Assembly (NCBI RefSeq): GCF_001556045.1
Contig: NZ_LSIC01000219.1
Location: forward strand, 1 to 64,000
Length of the DNA: 64,000 nucleotides
DNA from: Bradyrhizobium sp. CCH5-F6
Lineage (GTDB): Bacteria > Pseudomonadota > Alphaproteobacteria > Rhizobiales > Xanthobacteraceae
Direction: 5' to 3'
Shown: positions 62,190 to 64,000 of the stretch, piece after piece
Layout of the letters: every line of letters starts with the position of its first letter
Numbering within the stretch: the stretch's first letter is position 1
Program-made: the position numbers and the translations under genes
The notes under the pieces: generated by a model
Database searches by the model: none
What the model saw: the letters and a program-made list of their open reading frames with translations, nothing else
Told to the model about the DNA's origin: nothing

Positions 62190-63419
62190 ATGTCGGCCTT
62201 GCCGCTCTCAGGCATCAAGATCCTTGACCTTACCCGCGTGCTTGCCGGGCCACTGTCGGCCCAGATGCTGGGCGATCTTGGCGCTGACGTGATCAAGATC
62301 GAGCGGCCGGGCACCGGCGACGACGCCCGCGCCTTCGGACCGCCTTACCTGAACGACCCCGAAGGCAAGGCCAACAACAACAATTCGTTCTATCTCTGCG
62401 CCAACCGCAACAAGAAGTCGGTCACGGTCAACATCGCCAAGCCGGAGGGGCAGGCGATTGTCCGCGAGCTCGCCAAGGACGTCGACGTCTTCATGGAGAA
62501 CTACAAGGTCGGCGATCTCAAGCGCTACGGCCTCGACTACGACTCCATCAAGGCCATCAATCCGAAGATCATCTATTGCTCGGTGACCGGCTTCGGCCAG
62601 ACCGGGCCCTATGCGCCGCGTGCCGGCTATGACGCCATCCTCCAGGCCATGGGCGGGCTGATGAGCGTGACCGGCCATATGGACGGCGAGCCCGGCGAGG
62701 GCCCGATGAAGGTCGGGCCCTCCATCGTCGACTACATGACGGGCATGAACACCTCGATTGCGATCCTGTCGGCGCTCTACCATCGCGACGCCAATGGCGG
62801 CGAGGGGCAGCGCCTCGACGTCTGCCTGCTCGACACTGTGATCGCCTCGCTCAGCCACTGGCTCCAGATCTTCCTCGTCAACGGCAAGACCCCGCCGCGC
62901 CGCGGCACCTGGGGCAATGGCGGCATGCCCGCCGGCGTCTTCCGCTGCACCGACGGCGAACTGATGCTGGTGGTCGGCAATGACGGCCAGTTCCAGCGCA
63001 CCTGCGCCGTGCTCGGCGCGCCCGAACTCGCGACCGATCCGCGTTTCCTCAAGAACAACGACCGCGTCGTTCACGGCAAGGAGATCATGGCGATCTTCGC
63101 CGGGCTGTTCCTGAAGCAGCCGGTGGCCTACTGGCTGGAGAAGCTGGAGGAGGCGGGGGTGCCGTCCGGGCCGATCAACAATTTCGAGCAGGTCTTCGCC
63201 GATCCCCACGTGCAGGCGCGCGGCATGCGGGTGAAGACGAAGCACAAGTTCGAGCCGGAGCTGTCGCTGATCCGCAACGCGTTGACCTTCTCAGGCACGC
63301 CGATCGAGACCTACCGCGCCCCGCCGCTGCTCGGCGAGCACACGGAGGAGGTTCTTGGGGCCAGCCTCGGTTACGATGCGCAGAAGATCGAGGCGCTGAG
63401 AAAGCAGGGGATCATCTGA
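62190..63419 (+). CDS. Family III (CaiB/BaiF) CoA-transferase
   Basis: Protein of 409 residues. ILDLTRVLAGPLSAQMLGDL and GADVIKIERPGTGD are the family's N-terminal CoA-binding block. The catalytic Asp is D181 (VGPSIVDYMTGMNTS). VCLLDTVIASLSHWLQIFLV and GNGGMPAGVFRCTDGEL follow; AGVPSGPINNFEQVFADPHV is near the end. It moves CoA between carboxylic acids by a ternary-complex mechanism; substrates not predictable. GGAGGAAATC before ATG 62190 decides the start. Confidence 0.95.
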   Translation: MSALPLSGIKILDLTRVLAGPLSAQMLGDLGADVIKIERPGTGDDARAFGPPYLNDPEGKANNNNSFYLCANRNKKSVTVNIAKPEGQAIVRELAKDVDVFMENYKVGDLKRYGLDYDSIKAINPKIIYCSVTGFGQTGPYAPRAGYDAILQAMGGLMSVTGHMDGEPGEGPMKVGPSIVDYMTGMNTSIAILSALYHRDANGGEGQRLDVCLLDTVIASLSHWLQIFLVNGKTPPRRGTWGNGGMPAGVFRCTDGELMLVVGNDGQFQRTCAVLGAPELATDPRFLKNNDRVVHGKEIMAIFAGLFLKQPVAYWLEKLEEAGVPSGPINNFEQVFADPHVQARGMRVKTKHKFEPELSLIRNALTFSGTPIETYRAPPLLGEHTEEVLGASLGYDAQKIEALRKQGII

Positions 63420-63433
63420 GACGTCCGAACGCG

Positions 63434-63454
63434 CGCGCCGGGTTGCCCGGCGCG
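63434..63454. terminator. Bidirectional hairpin between convergent genes
   Basis: 9-bp stem CGCGCCGGG / CCCGGCGCG with a TTG loop in the 38-bp gap between the CoA-transferase stop and the autotransporter stop. No T-tract on either side. Confidence 0.5.
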
Positions 63455-63457
63455 GCG

Positions 63458-64000
63458 CTACCAGGCGTATCTGAGCGAGCCCTCAGCGGAGACGCCGCGT
63501 GCGGCGCCTGCCAATTCTCCGCTCACCCGGGCGCCAAGCGTCACGTTGTTGACGAAGCGCAGCTCGGCGCCGGAGGACAGCAGGGCCGAATCCTTCGGTG
63601 CGGCCGCGCCGCAGACGGTGAAAGCCGATCCCGGCAGCGCTTGAAACACCGCGCCCATGGCCCGCTCGGTGTTGGTGTCGTGCACCCATGCGAGCTGCGA
63701 ACGCAGGGACAGCGTTGCATCAGCACCAATGGCAACTGTCTTGTCGAACCGGCTTCCGAGCTCGGTCCGAAGGCTGGCGGTGCTGCGCGAGGCGTAGGCG
63801 AGCGCGAACGCGCCGTTGCCTGACGCCGAGACCTCGCTGTACGCCGGCGTGGAGAAGCTTTGTGCCTGCAAGGCGGCATAGGGGGTGATGCCGACGAACT
63901 GCGTCGCCACCCGGTAACCCGCCTCGATGCGTCCGGCGAAGGTCTGGCCGTTGACGCGCGCATTGAGCTGGTCGATGCTGGCGAGATTGACGGTGCGGTT
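63458..64000 (-). CDS. Autotransporter beta-domain protein, C-terminus only
   Basis: Partial gene entering from beyond the window end; the frame is open to 64000. The visible 180 residues are the last strands of an autotransporter barrel: GYRVATQFVGITPYAALQAQ, LRSQLAWVHDTNTERAMGAV, SSGAELRFVNNVTLGARVSG and a final strand SLRYAW ending in an aromatic residue. It belongs to the type V secretion (autotransporter) family; the passenger domain is outside the window. The GTG at 63910 is internal and not a start. Confidence 0.85.
   Translation of the reverse strand, partial: NRTVNLASIDQLNARVNGQTFAGRIEAGYRVATQFVGITPYAALQAQSFSTPAYSEVSASGNGAFALAYASRSTASLRTELGSRFDKTVAIGADATLSLRSQLAWVHDTNTERAMGAVFQALPGSAFTVCGAAAPKDSALLSSGAELRFVNNVTLGARVSGELAGAARGVSAEGSLRYAW

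Overview
The window looks like a chromosomal segment of a Bradyrhizobium-type alphaproteobacterium (Rhizobiales). It is GC-rich with GC-ending codons. Many small secreted or outer-membrane proteins are of the kind common in that genus, an Omp25/31-type barrel is present, and several families of short palindromic repeats sit directly behind stop codons. This assignment comes from reading proteins and repeats, not from a database search. No rRNA operon, CRISPR array, phage or intact insertion sequence was seen.

Layout. 1-0.86 kb: gene-free, possibly a decayed dispersed repeat, with a palindromic repeat. 0.86-8.1 kb: a GGDEF/EAL signalling protein, a serine hydrolase, a nitroreductase, a HigBA-type toxin-antitoxin pair and thrS. 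8.3-14.3 kb: an MFS exporter, small secreted proteins, an alpha/beta hydrolase, and an amino-acid permease tightly linked to a secreted protein. 14.4-22.6 kb: a periplasmic catabolic/redox-looking block (MetA-like outer-membrane protein, formylglycine-type arylsulfatase, DUF1254/DUF1214 protein, eight-heme cytochrome fused to TPRs). 22.7-27.5 kb: yidD, a ClpP-fold periplasmic protein, an IscU/SufU-like scaffold, folE, hisI and a lytic transglycosylase. 27.8-32.6 kb: a DUF2336 protein, an Hpt protein and a CheY-like receiver, a DUF2975/XRE pair, a lipoprotein and NAD kinase.

32.8-44 kb: a serine carboxypeptidase, a second serine hydrolase, then many short secreted or envelope proteins, a methyltransferase, and tRNA-Thr(UGU) and tRNA-Tyr(GUA). 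44-50.9 kb: rlmB, a luciferase-like monooxygenase, a quinone oxidoreductase, a UvrD-family helicase, a TMEM175-like channel, a YCII protein and small ORFs. 50.9-51.4 kb: a compact minus-strand unit (promoter, extremely strong Shine-Dalgarno, 14-codon ORF, intrinsic terminator) next to tRNA-Gly(UCC). 51.7-58.3 kb: a tandem double-TetR regulator and a complete Liv-type branched-chain amino-acid/amide ABC operon whose LivF-like ATPase has arginine in place of the Walker A lysine. 58.3-60.7 kb: a DUF2231 membrane protein, a PQQ sorbosone-dehydrogenase-like lipoprotein and two short proteins, with two sites resembling the EcfG general-stress promoter. 60.8-64 kb: an MFS transporter, a CaiB/BaiF CoA-transferase and the C-terminus of an autotransporter cut by the window edge.

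The best candidates for something undescribed are the 14-codon transcription unit at 50.94-51.15 kb, the tandem TetR protein with the altered Liv transporter, and the octaheme-TPR fusion.
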